Assembly: GCA_008638375.1 (NCBI GenBank)
Contig: CM018031.1
Span: 14,686,062-14,750,061 of the forward strand
DNA from: Nyssa sinensis
Lineage: Eukaryota > Streptophyta > Magnoliopsida > Cornales > Nyssaceae
Reading direction: 5' to 3'
DNA: 64,000 nt
Shown: positions 1 through 13,306 of the stretch, one piece after another
Layout of the letters: every line of letters starts with the position of its first letter
How positions within the stretch are numbered: position 1 is the first letter of the stretch
Notes under the pieces: generated by a model
Databases searched by the model: none
What the model was told of the DNA's origin: nothing
The model's input: only the letters and a program-made list of their open reading frames with translations
Translations under genes and position numbers: made by a program

Positions 1-3000
1 CCTTATCCATCAAGTTTGCCTTCAATTCCTCAATATCAGCTTTTGTTTTATTTAGTTCTGCCTCCAGTTCAGCTTCTCTCAGACTAGATGCAGACTTAAT
101 CCGGTCCACCAATTCATAAGCACTTCTAATCTGCAGTGTACTTTGAATTCGTTCATCTTGGTATTTGATCTCAGCATTCTCTAGCGCAGCTCTTAACTGT
201 ACTACCTCAGCCTTAACAGATGTACGCTCTGCATTAAGGTCCATTGATTTCCCAATTTTTTCATTTTCTCTGATCTCTAGCTCAAGGTTATGATCAATTT
301 CCGAGTTTTGAGAACTATTGCTGCCAGCATCAGTAATGACATCCACCTTAAGTTTGTTGACAAGTCCTTCCAGTAAGTTTACACGTGCCCTTGATTGCTC
401 CAACTCCGAAGCTATGGCATTGTAAGCCTCCATAGCTTTTACACCATCCAACCTGAGGGTCTCTACAGTATTTTTGGCTGTTTCCAATTGCAGCAAAGTT
501 CCACCAATGAGCTCTTGGGCCTGAGCTTCTGATGCTTTGCTATTCCTAAGCTGGTTTTTCATGTCTTCCACAAGAGAGAGAGATTCTGCCAGATTTTCTT
601 TCAAGCTCTGGAGCTCAGTATGTGCTGATTCAGCGTGCTTTGCCTGTGCAGACTCAGATTCAGCTACCATTTCAAGCTGGACCTTGAGCCTTTGAATCTC
701 ACTCATAGAAGATGACAAAGCAGCTGGGTTGACTGAGTGCTGCTTCTGGATGGCCTCGATCTCGCACTGCCATGCTCGATCACGTTCCTGAGAGATCTTC
801 TGGAGCTCAATGACACGGGCTTCCTCAGAAGCAGACAGCTCCAAAAGCTGCTTCTGGGACTCTTCGAGTTTCAAAGACATGGCTGATAGCTCCTTTTTTG
901 ACTCCTCTGCATCTTGCTGAGCTTGCCTCTTCCATGACTCAGATGAGATTAGCTGGTCTTTCACCTTCTTCAGATCCTCCTGAAGTTGAGAAATCTGCGA
1001 TTCCAGTTCAGAAATCCTGCTTGGGCGCTTCTTCTGAAGCTTGCAAAAAGAAAGATGAAGGTTTAGGAATTTTATACAACATCCAATGGCATCAATTTTT
1101 TAAGAAATATTAGGTGCAAATAACACACAGAAATTGTATTTGCAGTTCCATAACAAATTAAAATATAAGCCAATTTAAAATAACTCAAAAAATCAAAGTT
1201 GAATTATTTTTAGTGTAAAACAAAACAAAGAGTCAAACTCCTTTCTAACATGATGAACTGCAAATCTGCATCCTTCAATGTCTGACTATGAAAGCAGGAA
1301 CGAATAACACAAACATAGGGATAATTACAAGGTTTGACAGTATAATTATATGCACAAACAATATGAAAAGAATACACCATCTTTGAGAATAGTTTTAGAA
1401 TTTTTTCAATTGTATTCGATCTGATATTCAGTGCACATGTAACTAAAAGTGTTCCTGTAACCCTAATCAATGCCATCCAAAGAATAACAGTAAATTAAAT
1501 ATAAGACATCTATGATTTATCACAAGTAGTACATTACAATGACTATACATAGCAGAAAGGGATTGGATTATCAATGCAGCACTTTGGCATTTAAGTGCTG
1601 TTTGTTCAGATGGGAGTCTTTCAAACTGTCAAATTGTACATCATTCATAAGAAAAAAATGGCAAAAGCAACAGCAAGAAGGAAAATAGAAAAAAAAAAAA
1701 AAATACAAGGCAAAGCATAGTGATCCCAACTCCCTATTAGAAGTTTTCAAGAAAAGACAAATGATATCTAACTTGAGACTCAGACGACCAATAATGTATA
1801 CTCTAATTAAACAATCTCTACGTAGAATTCGTATGAATCCATGACTTAATAGCCAATGCTTAGGCTTTATCAACACCGAGACTGAATTGGATGATTCTGG
1901 AACATTCCCTAAATAGAAAATTTCTGCAAGTTTGGTGGCATATAGTTACTTAAAAGTACCTCAGGCAACGGGCTTCTGGGTGACTTGCGTTCGTTGACTT
2001 TAGGGCTTCTGTCTTTTGCTGTCCTACTTGCTTGATTCGAAGATGATGCAGAGACAGACTCTAATGTAGTTGTCTTCAGTTGGCGTACAGCTCGAGGAGA
2101 GATCTTCTGAGGCACTTCCAAAGAATTGTTTCTGCTATCAAAATCAGTTAAATGACAGTCAGCTAACTTATATTATATGCAAAGCACCAAATATCAGATT
2201 TTTAACCAGGAAAAAAAAATCAATCCAAAATCACAAGTGAGAGCCTCTGCATGCTAACTTATTTTCTGCCACTTGCCTGGAAAACTTATTTTCTGCCAGT
2301 GCCAGCTTATGAATCAATTCAAATTATCAATTAGGTAGGCCCATCTTTAGATGGACTAGCAAATCAAGTGATTGCACAGAAATACTCCCAAGTCCCAACC
2401 ATGCTGAGGAGGCTCGAACTTGGGAAATCCTATTTGCCAGGATTTACTAGAAATTTTGGAAAAATATTAGAAATAAGAACACAAATTATAAGGAATATAA
2501 CTGGAAGAAGAAATACGTTATAGAAATAACAAGCTGTCAAGCACATTTTAGGAATTTTGAAATGCCTCGGAATAATGAAGAAAATCTGCAACAAAAATTA
2601 AATTATTCCCAATGTGCCAACCATGTGCTTACAATTTGAAAGCAGTTAAATAATGCATGACCAAATTGGGTGATCTCTGTCAAATAATTTTTTTTTTTTA
2701 ATAGAAAAATATAGGTCTAGTTCAAGACATTTAGATAATTCATGGAGTTCTTTCACACACATCCAAAATGGCTCAAAGAAATTATGCATTCTGTTGGTAT
2801 CTAGCCAAGTAAACCTTCCAAATTAAAGCCTCAAGTATGATATGTTAAAGTCTTGAAGACACTGCCATTGTAACTCACAAGACAAGGAGAACTATAACTA
2901 ATTAATTAATTAATAGTTAATACTGTTAATGCAGCTAAAAATAAATTTGCAGTGTCAAAACTTAAAAATTGAATAGCAAAATAGATATTCAAGATTTAAG

Positions 3001-3773
3001 TCTATCCACATTAAAGGAGAGAAAAAATAAATGATACGAAATAATAGAAGGAACAAAAGGACCATCCAACCATGTGATCAACTCTATTTGACAAAGTTTC
3101 TGCATAAAATTTGCAGAAAGAAAGATGCAAGGTTGGCTTTATTCTGCCCTAACATGGAGCCCCCCACATTTCCATACATCTGCAGGTCCAATTAGAGGGC
3201 CCTTTACAGACCAAATAGAAGACAGGACACAGTCAAGACTGCAAGTCTTTGTTTGAAACTGAAAAAGAAAGAAATGGTAATCCTAACTCTTACCATGAAA
3301 ACAAATTTTCAACTGTAGATGGATATAAAGAATTCGTCTAGATTCATATACAAATACATGATACAAAGGTCGATTATTTCACAGAAATAAGACAAACCCA
3401 GAGCAAAGGTGAAAACTGTAAAGGGTGAGGATGAGAAACAAATGACAGATTTTGCACTCAGGGTAAGAAACTCTAAAGAGTACCTTATTCACCTTACTGA
3501 TAATGGGCCCTCTCAAAGCGGACAAGAAAACAGACAATCCATAGAATCAATGGAATAGGATATATAAAAGGAAAACTACTACTGAGCTATAAAATCCAAA
3601 ATTCTTATTGGAAATTTGGAACCCACCACAAAAAATCTACTACTCAGCTACAAAATCCAAAACTCTATGAAAGAGCAAAAACAAACACCATAAATTCCAC
3701 CAAACAGCCATTAAAATGGAAGGGAACGCTCATAAAAGTTCCTTGAAGCTAACCTTGCTTTTGGAGTCTGCAT
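1..3773 (-). CDS. Interactor of constitutive active ROPs (ICR/RIP), ICR3-like, N-terminal part
   Basis: ICR/RIP proteins are coiled-coil effectors that bind active ROP (plant Rho) GTPases and link them to polarity and microtubules. Three coding exons are visible on the minus strand: 3773-3754 (20 bases, giving MQTPKA and two bases of the next codon), 2131-1960, and 1033 running off base 1. All junctions are GT-AG and the frame is kept. The first 64 residues are the basic, Ser/Pro-rich head of the family, including SPRAVRQLKT and SPKVNERKSPRSP. From residue 65 (KKRPSRISELESQISQLQ) to the edge, about 345 residues, the chain is almost continuous heptad coiled coil rich in E, K, L, Q and A. The C-terminal ROP-binding region lies outside the window. 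No stop interrupts the visible frame. Family assignment rests on my recall of ICR N-termini; which ICR number applies is uncertain. Confidence 0.88.
1034..1959 (-). other. Intron 2 of the ICR-like gene
   Basis: The donor reads GAG|GTACTT at 1960/1959 and the acceptor CTTCAG|AAGAAG at 1034/1033, both on the minus strand. The splice falls between codons, so the protein reads LPE|KKRPS as in the family. The intron is AT-rich with a poly-A tract near 1690 and no other structure I can name. Confidence 0.85.
2132..3753 (-). other. Intron 1 of the ICR-like gene
   Basis: It follows the 20-base first coding exon (AG|GTTAGC at 3754/3753) and ends GATAGCAG|A at 2132/2131. The split codon AG/A encodes Arg7. 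The sequence is AT-rich with no open frame of note. A short near-repeat, ctactactgagctaYaaaatccaaa, occurs near 3575 and 3637. Confidence 0.8.
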
Positions 3774-5400
3774 ATTTTAGCTTCCCAACTGTCCAGAGTA
3801 AAAAATGGGATTTTATAATCTTTGATACTTCAATGCTCCCTGACCCACAAGGCCTGCAAGAATCCAGAGAAATCACAAGCTAAGCAAGAAAGAGAGAGAC
3901 AGACAGACAGAGAGAGAAAGAAAGAGAGACAGAAATGAGAATCCAATGTGAATGAATGTACATAAAGAAATAAATGGTTGATGATGGACAAGTCCTCCGT
4001 ATCAACATATATAGATAGCCATGGAAATATAGATATATATATATATATGCAAAATTAACAGCAACCATTCGAACAAAATAGAAAGAACCTAGTAGCATAG
4101 TATGGTATTTCCAGACTGCTTAAGAGTACCCTAGTAATCTTCATATTTGCCACATTCAATACCCTTACAGTTCAAGCATGCTTGACAGCCATTATTGCCA
4201 TCACGAGGTTCCGACAGCTACCCGGACAGGAAGAAATCGAAAAATTACAGTGATTTTTGTACAAATCTACCATGGACTCCGCAAGATAGAAAAAGTCGAT
4301 GGTGGACCACAACGAAAATTGATTCCAAGTTAGGGGTAATTTCGTCATCTCAATGTGCCCCTCCATTTATGCCGTGATTGAAGGTTACGATTACACGCTG
4401 GAGCGGTGAAATTTGACGAAAATATAAAAAAAAAAAGAAAATCTATTAAAAAATGATTTCCCAGAAACCACTGCAACCAAAATGACAAACAACTCATAAC
4501 ACTCGAAAACCAAAAGAAAAAAGAAGAAAACAATGGAGAATGAAGAATTTTTGTCCCTCCATAAAAACAAACATCGGTTGCTGATAAAATCTGTACTGTC
4601 AGATCAATCAAGACTGGGAAATAGATAAACGATTCAAAGTGAACAAATGAAAGACAAATCTCAAATCCGAAACATGATGAAGAAATGCAGCATTTGCTGA
4701 AATATCAGCAAACAATGGACCCTTCAAGAAAGAGAGAGTAGAGAGATGTCAGAACCAAAGAAAGCAGAACAGCTAAACAAGCAACCAAACGCTGCAGTGC
4801 GTGTGCGTAGATTTTAGAGAGAAGATTTGATATGGATTCAGCCTTCCTGTTCCTGAGATTCGATTTTGCCTTTTTTTCAAAGTAACAATGAGCTGTTCAA
4901 AAAAGCCTGCAAAGCTTAAAAAGCTGTGAAAGCTCGGACACAGACGTAACACTGTTATCTTACATACAAGAACTTTTTCACAGAAATAAAACTTCAGGAA
5001 CAAAAAAATAAATAAATAAATAAATTGGATTCTACAACAGGTAAGCAGTATTTTCATTTTTTTTTTCTCTCATAATTCCCGAAAACCAAGCAAAAATACC
5101 ACTGGAAGCATTTTCCATGCTTTTCTTTTTTTTTTCTTGGCATTTTCCCGATAGCCAAAAAAAAAAAAGGGACAAAATAGGAGGGGGAGAATATAGTTTC
5201 CTCTTACCAAGAAGATAATGGAAAAAAAGGCGAGAAAACTGGGCGGAGCTTGTTCTGAGATTTGTGTCTCTGAACAGTTATTTCGAGGCATCAGAAGAAG
5301 TCATGGTTTCGAAAGGAAAGAGCTTCTGTTTATTTGGTTGTTCTTCTCAATTCCGCTGAGGCCACCTTTAGATATATATAAATATATATACAGAGAGAGA
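3774..5400 (-). promoter_or_regulatory. Probable 5' leader, leader intron and promoter of the ICR-like gene
   Basis: On the minus strand a TATA-like run lies at about 5372-5390, just upstream of a possible leader exon that ends in a strong donor, CTTG|GTAAGAGG, at 5208/5207. A matching acceptor, TTCTTGCAG|GCC, sits near 3855, leaving a short leader segment before the ATG at 3773. A CT-rich tract (GA repeat on plus, 5391-5409) lies beside the TATA run. Short pyrimidine tracts near the start are common in plant leaders. All of this is inferred from splice and promoter patterns; there is no transcript evidence. Confidence 0.35.
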
Positions 5401-5410
5401 GAGAGAGAGT

Positions 5411-6424
5411 AATGGGATGCAAAATGGAGACCAGCAAACAGGTTAGTAGTAATATATAAGTAGATATTTGTGGTTTTAGGAGAGCGTCCGAGATTAAATT
5501 AACTTAATCTGTTTTTGGGATTAAAGTCAGCTTCTATTATGTTTTTTAAGTACGAATTTAGTAACAGCTAATTGAAGGAATCTCATTTCCCATGTTAAGG
5601 GTACTGTTTGTCTTATTGTAGAGTCACCTCTGTCATCACGTGTAATTGTATCTTCCAAATTTTATGATTTTTTTTTTAATTTTATAAAAAAATTTATTTA
5701 TCATATATTTTGGGAGACAGTCCCATTATATGAGAGACAAAATAAAAAAAAATTGTCAATTTCTTTTAGAAACTTCAGTTGGCGAGAGGAAACCTTGGAG
5801 GGAAATCCAGAAACTTCGTCTACTCTGTACACATTAGTGGAAAAAAATAATTATTTTAAGTCTCAAATTTTATATTTTATAATATAATTTAAATTAAAAG
5901 TCCAATTTCAAAATTCTAATTTCACAAATAATGTCTCATAAACTCCAATAGAATCAATTTTATTAAAATAATTTTATTCCTATATTATTTTAAAGTTTTT
6001 ATTACTTATTTATATTACAAAAAAGACTTGAATAAGTATTTTGTATTACCTAATTTATATTTTATAGATTCTATTAGAATTGTTTAATTATTAAATTATA
6101 TAAGAATTTTATTATTAAAATTTTATTCAATTTATATATCTCTTTCACCAGAATACTATTGTAATTTTGTATTATAAAATATATGTGTGTATATATGAAA
6201 TAAAGCATATATTTATTAGAGTTTAATAATACTAATATTAATATTAAATAGTTTTTTTATATTATTACTAAAATTTTAAAATAAATTTTATTTTAATTTG
6301 TTTCCTTAGGCTTCCAATTATCTTGTGTGGGCGTTGATCACAAACCTGCCAATTAATCAACCCACTAGCTTATCATCCTTTTTTTACATACAAAAAGAAC
6401 CCCACCCGTTGAACATGATTCCAT
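5411..6424. other. AT-rich intergenic DNA, no gene seen
   Basis: Very AT-rich spacer between the ICR-like promoter and the TRIM-like element. I see no supported coding frame, RNA gene or clear repeat end. Confidence 0.6.
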
Positions 6425-6674
6425 CGTATTAGAAATATAATAATAAAGTTATACTTTCTCTAAGAGTTTAAGTTTTTAGATGAATTGGTAATTTTACATA
6501 GTATTAGAGCAAGTAAAAGATCTTGAATTCAAACCTCACCGTTACCCTCAAAATTTGAATTGACACGAGTAGGTTCAAATTGGCCACACGTGAGGGAGCG
6601 CGTTAGAAATATAAAAATAAAGTTACACATTTTTTAACAGTTTAAACTTTTAGATGAGTTGGTGATTTCATACA
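6425..6674 (+). mobile_element. TRIM-like miniature LTR retroelement with about 73-bp terminal repeats
   Basis: Two diverged direct repeats, 6425-6498 and 6601-6674, both begin CGT(A)TTAGAAATATAA and end in ACA. Directly after the first comes TAGTATTAGAGCA (6499-6511), a decayed form of TGGTATCAGAGC, the usual initiator-Met-tRNA primer-binding site. Directly before the second is a purine run, GTGAGGGAGCG, like a polypurine tract. The roughly 100-base interior codes for nothing. This is the layout of a terminal-repeat retrotransposon in miniature. The canonical TG start is CG in both repeats, and I see no matching target duplication, so it is old. Confidence 0.55.
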
Positions 6675-8916
6675 TCGATAGGTAAATTTCTCGACTCATA
6701 AGTCTTCTAAACAAAATTTACTTCTAATATAGCAATTTGTTGAGGTTACTTGCACTACTGTTAGTGATGCCAAGCTATTGAGGTTACTTTCTCTTTCAAA
6801 GTGTCATACACTGATCAGTATAAGCAATGGAAAAGGTTGCACCCTAACCGATGAATAATTTGAATAAATTTTCATGGCTGGGCCTGGTTCATCTCCATGG
6901 ATATCATGCAGCAGAACTTGAGAAAATTCTCTCTCTCTCTTCATTTAGATTAGCAGGAAAAGGGAACAATGTCTTTGGGCCTTTTTGCTGGCCCAACAGT
7001 CGCATCTTGTATAGCTTAGTAGCTTTACCAGCCTTACCTCAATCCCCTTCCTTTAAGGTTGCATGTGGAACAACACTTGCCCGTTTATTCAAAAGAACCT
7101 AAATGGGCTTAAAGGTAGCTCAAGTTTTAATAGAATTTGAAAATCATGATTTTAACCTTTCTTGGATCAGTCTACGTCTGTCAATAAATCGGGTTTGTAT
7201 ACACCTGTTAAGACCCAGACCTACTAAATTTATTGAGCCCAGACTCATTAGGATCCGGATTCAGAGTACCCCGACTCACTTCGGATCCGGGCCAGCCCAT
7301 AACTTTATACTCTCCACTATTGGTTTGAAGACCGTCTTTCTCAACTTGCATGGGTTCGGACCTTTTCTGATTTTATTTTTTAAATAATGATCAAGTGTTA
7401 GCAACTAGCAAGTACAGATAGTGTTAAAATTCTTGAAAATGCTTGAATCTAAGGACCAAGATTTTATTTGAGATGAGAAAATATTATTATTTTTATACAT
7501 AAATAACTTAAATTCGAGACTCAACACATATACACAGACAATCAGATAAAAGTTTTTTTCTTTCCCATAATTGTACTAAAAAAAGGATAAAATTATGTTC
7601 TTGTGATGAGAATATGACTATTGGATTTGGTTGAGTTATAAATAAGGTTAGACCAAAACTTGTGATGAGTAAATTCTGTTCAAGATTTTAAGATATAAGG
7701 AATTGCTAATAATGGTTAGATGGGGTTTAATTAGAAATAAAGTTTGGCTAAAACTTTGGGGCTATAGCCCACTCTAGCCCTCATAAAATTTTAGTTTTGA
7801 TCTTTACGATATAATTAGTGTGCCTAAACACATTACGAAGTTTAGAACTCTGCGGGTGACCCTAACACTTTTCTTTATAATAATAATTATTTAGGTAAAA
7901 GATAGTTTTATTTTGGTAATAGAATCAACTCATGTATAATGTATTTTTCATTGAATAAAAAAATATTGACTATTATTGATTAACCCCTTAAAAAAGGGGA
8001 AGATTTTTAATTGATGCCTTGAATTAATAATAATTTAAGTTTATTATTATTCCATTTGGTTTGCTGTTGCTCCACTTTTTTTCTTGGCAGGAATGAGCTT
8101 TTTTCTACCATGAAAATATGAAGAAATTTATAATTTTACAAATCATTTCATTTTTCCCCTATTCTCGACTATATTTGATTTTTTTTTAATTTTTAGTTTG
8201 ATTTAAGATGCAAAGAAAAATTATTTTTTTCTCTTCTTTTCATTTTCTCTCTATTTTTTTTTCTCTCTTCTTCTTCTCACTATATTTGCAAAGGAAATAA
8301 ATTAATGAAGTTTATGAATGATGAGGTACCATGAAGGATCAAAATAAAAAAATAATGCATCAAGATTTAAATAAGTTGAAAGAACATGCAAGATGCATCA
8401 ATGACTAAACTTTATGCAACCACCCACTTTATTATATGTGTTTTAATAATACAATATTGTAAAGTACACACATGATTGTCATGGGTTAAAGGTCATTTTA
8501 TTATAATTCCAAGGCATCAAAAGTTTAATATTATCAAATGTTGATAATAGTTTAACATAAGTTCAAGTATGACACTTAATCAAGCTCAAGTAATTTCAAA
8601 CTCCATTTTTTATTTTAATGATGAAACCTACCAAATGCAAGTTTTCTGAGCACATAACTATTTAAATATATATATATATATATATATATATTAATTTTTA
8701 ATTTTTAATTTTTATCCTCCTAAATTTTAAATTTTACATTCGTCACTGCATGAACTTTACTATTTGTTTATTTAGAATTCATATTTAAGAGATTTATATT
8801 GTTGTTGAATTGTATTCTTCTACTTTTATGTAATATCCTAATTGTACTATTCATTGTTATATTTTGTTAAGCTCTTATTGTTGTTAAATTGTCAAATTGT
8901 ATTATTCTGTTATGAT
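6675..8916. other. Intergenic DNA, no gene supported
   Basis: Short open frames at 6851-7387 resemble no family I know. A phrase rich in 'ggatccgg' and 'gactca' near 7235-7290 looks like degraded repeat DNA. A (TA)n microsatellite lies at about 8668-8691. Confidence 0.5.
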
Positions 8917-9093
8917 TAATGCTAGTCTTACTTTTATATTTTACTAAAAGTGTTTACCTTCATGAGTTGGCAGTGTTGTATTAGTTGAATATCACATAAC
9001 GTCACATTATGATGTAATATCCAACCAATATAGTATTGCCAACTCATGAAGGTAAACAATTTTAATAGAGTTTTTAAGTAAGCCTAACATTAT
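8917..9093. mobile_element. Hairpin (foldback) MITE of about 177 bp
   Basis: The segment is almost wholly an imperfect palindrome. The left arm, from TAATGCTAGTCTTACT at 8917, pairs with the right arm ending AGTAAGCCTAACATTA at 9092. The best-matched core is GTTTACCTTCATGAGTTGG (8952-8970), whose complement lies at 9039-9057. Arms are about 85 bases and meet near 9004. There is no coding capacity. Size and structure fit a non-autonomous DNA transposon that folds on itself. The flanking TA-rich DNA hides any short target duplication, so the superfamily is unknown. Confidence 0.65.
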
Positions 9094-12000
9094 TGTTATG
9101 TTATTATGTAATATTATACTGATATTGTTCATTATTAAATTATATTTTTTTTATTGTTATGTAATATTATAATTAAGATAATACTTAATTTTAAATTAAA
9201 TAAGAAGAATTTTCTCTTATTCAGGTGTTTTTCACAATTACAATGTATCACGTATGTAATCATATATATATTGTCTGATTATTTAATTTTAATTAAGAGA
9301 TAGAAATTAAATAAATTAAAAAATACATATGTATTACTTAGATTATAATTATAGCATGTATATACTGTTGATTAATAGATAATTTGCGTGAAAAATTGAT
9401 GGTTTGGATCCAATCACCCAAAACTAATTATCCTTAGTTTTTCGATTTAATTATATTAAGATAAACTTGGATAGCCTCTAATATCATTGTCGTAAACCAC
9501 CGACAACTTGCACAAATTGATCTTGTGTAGGTTTTGTTTGCATATAGTACGTGTTGTGCGTTGGACCCACCGCCGCAATTTGCGTATTGCAAGCAATGTT
9601 TAGCGAATGGCGCGAGTACACTGGCTCGGGTCGGTCCAAAGGATGGTTCGTCGGTAAAATAAAAAGGCTGTCTGTTAGTGTCGAGGAATGGTCAAGTGTA
9701 AAGCCTGGCACTGCTGAGATTTCGGCTAATTGCAGTCACACGAAACCTCGACGCGCTGACATTGGACAAACGTCCTCGCCATCACTGTGGGCAGACGGAC
9801 ATATCCTCATATCCTCTCCCTCCTCTGTTTATTTGTTTTAACTATTAAAATAGAGTGTTATTTTAGGCTTCATACATGTTTTTTTATGTTTTTGTCCTAA
9901 TAAAAAATAATAATTACATCAATTGTTTATAAAAAAATTATTTTATCTACGAACGATTTTTATATTAATTATATTATTTAGATTTTTTTTTTTGAACAAA
10001 AATACATGATCACCAATTGTATGCCAACGGTAGTAATGAGAACAAAGATGATAAAATTGCAGTAAAACTATGTTACTTTTTCTCTTATGACCATGCTAGG
10101 TTAGGTTATGGTATGTTATGTTATCTTAAGCTAAGTGCCAAGTATGAGTAGGTTTAACATGGGGTCTTTTGTTTATTTTCAAAATTTATATTTATAGGCT
10201 ATTTGAGTGTCAGTTGAGCATGTCTTTCACATAGTTGTTCATTTCCTACATCATGCAACATCAAGGTATGTTATTGTCCATCCCCACATCTACCACACAT
10301 ATTACCCATGTTCTTCAAAACTGGAGTCCCTTTCTATTGTTCTGAATCGTTGTCACATATCCCACATTACATTTTCTAAGCATACTAAGCATGATCAGAT
10401 AAAGTTTTGTCAGTGGTTAATATGTGTCTCTCATTAAATGACATTGAAGTCCACCTTTTAGATGTGTCGTCGTAACTCTAATCTTTCTAATTGCTCGAAG
10501 TTTTAGATTCGGTACATGTTTTATGTGTCTTTTCTAATGGACATCCTACTTCCGATAAATTAGACATTCACGTGTCAATAGTGTCACCTACCTCTCGATA
10601 AACTGAGTGACCAACATTCGATGGTCCTGATCATGGTTTCATTAACATGTGACTTAAGAATAAATCCTTTATATGAGCATTACGACAACCGATCCCAATA
10701 GGTCGGTCCTCACACTTCAAAATCATTAGGTTTAGAGCTCTCTTATCAAGTGATCTTGGCCATAAGGCAGAAGATCGACATTTGAGTGCAAATGAAGGTG
10801 CAAACAAGGGTTTAAAATATTAATCCAAAATTTTCAAGTTAATCAACAATTGGGAAACTTAATGATGAGTTTAAAATTATTATTCCTTAAATAAAACTTT
10901 AATTTTTATCATTATTTTAGGAAGGAGTCAACACAAATTTGATTGCATCTATAAATTGTTACCAATATATAACATTAATCAAATAATAACTTATTTTACC
11001 CTTTTTTCTTAAAAATAAAAACTTAGCCAATTGTTAAAGTTGATGATTTTAATATTCCTACCAACTTCTTTTGAGAACTTGAACGTGAACTTAAACCCAT
11101 GAGTAAGTCCTATAGTGTTGAGTCTCACTCGTGTAAGAGAAAAGTAACATCAAAGCGATGCTTAATTTGAACATAATGGCCAATATTTTCAAGTAATGTG
11201 AAGATGAATGTGAGGCTGAGATCTTTTTTTAATAAGGTTTATTTGTAAATCAAACATAGTGTATGTGTTATATATGTGTATTATATTATTATGTAAGTTT
11301 CACCTGTCTTTTATCCAAAAAAAAAAAAGGTTTCACGTGTCTTTCTGAACAATGACAGCTATAATAATGCGTGTGACAATTTATACTATGCACTCATATT
11401 CATAATGTATGAATAATAATATAAGAGATTTGACCATTCGGAATGTGACCGGACAATTAAAATATTAATGATAAAATTTAAGTGTCTCGAATTCTAATTT
11501 TTTCTATATTAATTATTAATAACTAAAACTTAAAAAGTAAGTCTGACTATTATAAAAAGAAAATTTAATTTGATATGTTTAATCTGTCCCAGAATATTCC
11601 GTAAGAAATTCATGCAAGAAAAACAAAATATAAGAGATTTGGAGATCTTTTAGCTCCACTCAATTTAAAACTCACCAAGAAAAGTATTGCGTGTGGCAAA
11701 AATTCAAAGGCTCACCAGAAAAATAATCATAAAACCTTGATTATTGTTAGTGAATGGACAGGAATTGAAGTAATTATTGTAGATCCCCATCAGCTTGACT
11801 TGGTCTCCTCTCCCCTCTATCTTATCTTGTATGTATAAACACACATCATTAAAAGGATGAAGTTATTGTACCCTATAAATACTTAAAAGGCTCCAATTTA
11901 ACAAGTAAAATTATAAAATTATATTTGATTAAGTGTCTGTTTGAGAGAGTTTCAGGATGTAAAAGTTAATTTTGGAAAACTAATTATGATGAAATTGAAT

Positions 12001-12187
12001 TTAACGAATTGTTCTGTTAGAATCATTTTGTTAATTAAGTGTTTAGTAAAAATTATGAACATTAAATTTCTATTGTAACCCTTTATTTAATAGTATATTA
12101 AATAAAATAATTTTAAACAAAATAATTATATAAAAAAATGAATAAACAAATTTTAAAATATATAATAAATATAATATATTATATATA

Positions 12188-12231
<44 letters not shown>

Positions 12232-12796
12232 CGAAAAAGACAAAAGACAGAAAGAAAATAATATCACACTCATGTGTAATTTCACTCTTCAAAAAGGTAA
12301 AAGCACCTCCAATCACGGTGGACGTACAAAATAGCAGTCCAAAATGTTGAATAAAATAAAAAAACTATTAGCATAAAGAATTAGAATATTTGTTTTTCTT
12401 TCACTTAATTAATGTTTTTCTTTTTTTTCATTAACTTTTTTCTACCTCTGCAACCAATGATCCTCCCTTCTTCTATCCTATATCTTCATTAAATAAATAA
12501 AAAATGTGAAAAAAAATTTCTTTTGTGATTTTTTGCTAACAATGTTTAAAACTATAGTAGTTTTATTAGTAAATTCACAAAGAATAATAACTTCCTAGAG
12601 AACAAAGTAGTTATATTATTAAGATTTTCTAATTCAAGTTATTTTTCTGATTTAAATTTCAAATTTCATTACGTATGATTTCAAGTAAATCTAAAAAATA
12701 TACATCAACACTGATGTAATTATTTATAAAAAATAATATATTCAATAAACTTGAAATAAATCTTTTAGTACACTAATTTTTAAAGTAAATTACATT
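9094..12796. other. Intergenic DNA with a GC-richer patch, no gene supported
   Basis: Mostly AT-rich. A patch at about 9490-9800 is clearly richer in G and C and is open in more than one frame, but its translations match nothing I recognise. A second non-AT-rich stretch runs from about 10200 to 10800, also without a convincing frame. A (GT)n(AT)n microsatellite lies at 12185-12226. Confidence 0.45.
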
Positions 12797-13306
12797 GAGT
12801 AAATTACACTGATTTTTTTTTAAGTTTCTAACAATTACACTAATTTTTCTTGAAAATTTTAAAATTAAACTGACTTTTCTTATTTTACTTGACAATTTAC
12901 AAATATTATTTTTCAGTCAATTTTTCTTTTTAAAATGATAAAATTGTCTCTTCATGTTTATTTTTATTTTTTTCTACTTTTTGACTAATTTTTCTTACCT
13001 TTTTTAAAGTTTTTTTTTTTTGTTTTTTAATTTAGGGTAAACAACTTATTCTTATTTTATATAAAAATAAAATTAAGGTTTTAATCGATATTTATTTGAA
13101 AATGAAAAAATAAATTGAAAAAATTAGTCAAAAATTGAAAAAATATAAAGATAAAAATGAAAATTTTATCATTTTAAATAAAAAATTTGGTTATAGAGGG
13201 ATTATTTGTAATTTTTCTAATAAAATAAAATAAATTAGTATAATTTCAAAATTTTTAAACGATAAAAGTGTAATTGTAAAAAATCTAAAAAAGATCGTAT
13301 AATTTA
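12797..13306. repeat. Foldback repeat family, copy 1
   Basis: The left part (TAAATTACACTGATTTTTTT onward) is the approximate reverse complement of the right part, which ends ...GATCGTATAATTTATTTT. Arms are about 230 bases and are separated by a short AT-rich loop. The same layout and word order (AATTACAyT, TTTTAAAATTAnACT, AAAATGATAAAATT) recur at 29329-29806 and 33068-33576. It has no coding capacity. The long arms suggest a MITE of Mutator-like or foldback type, but target duplications are not clear. Confidence 0.6.

Noticed and set aside
6851..7387. Two adjoining open frames of 83 and 94 codons
   Set aside because: Translations have no recognisable motif and the second covers degraded repeat-like DNA.
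9551..9841. 96-codon open frame in a GC-richer patch
   Set aside because: Opposite strand is also open over the same bases, no family resemblance, no neighbouring exons with splice sites.
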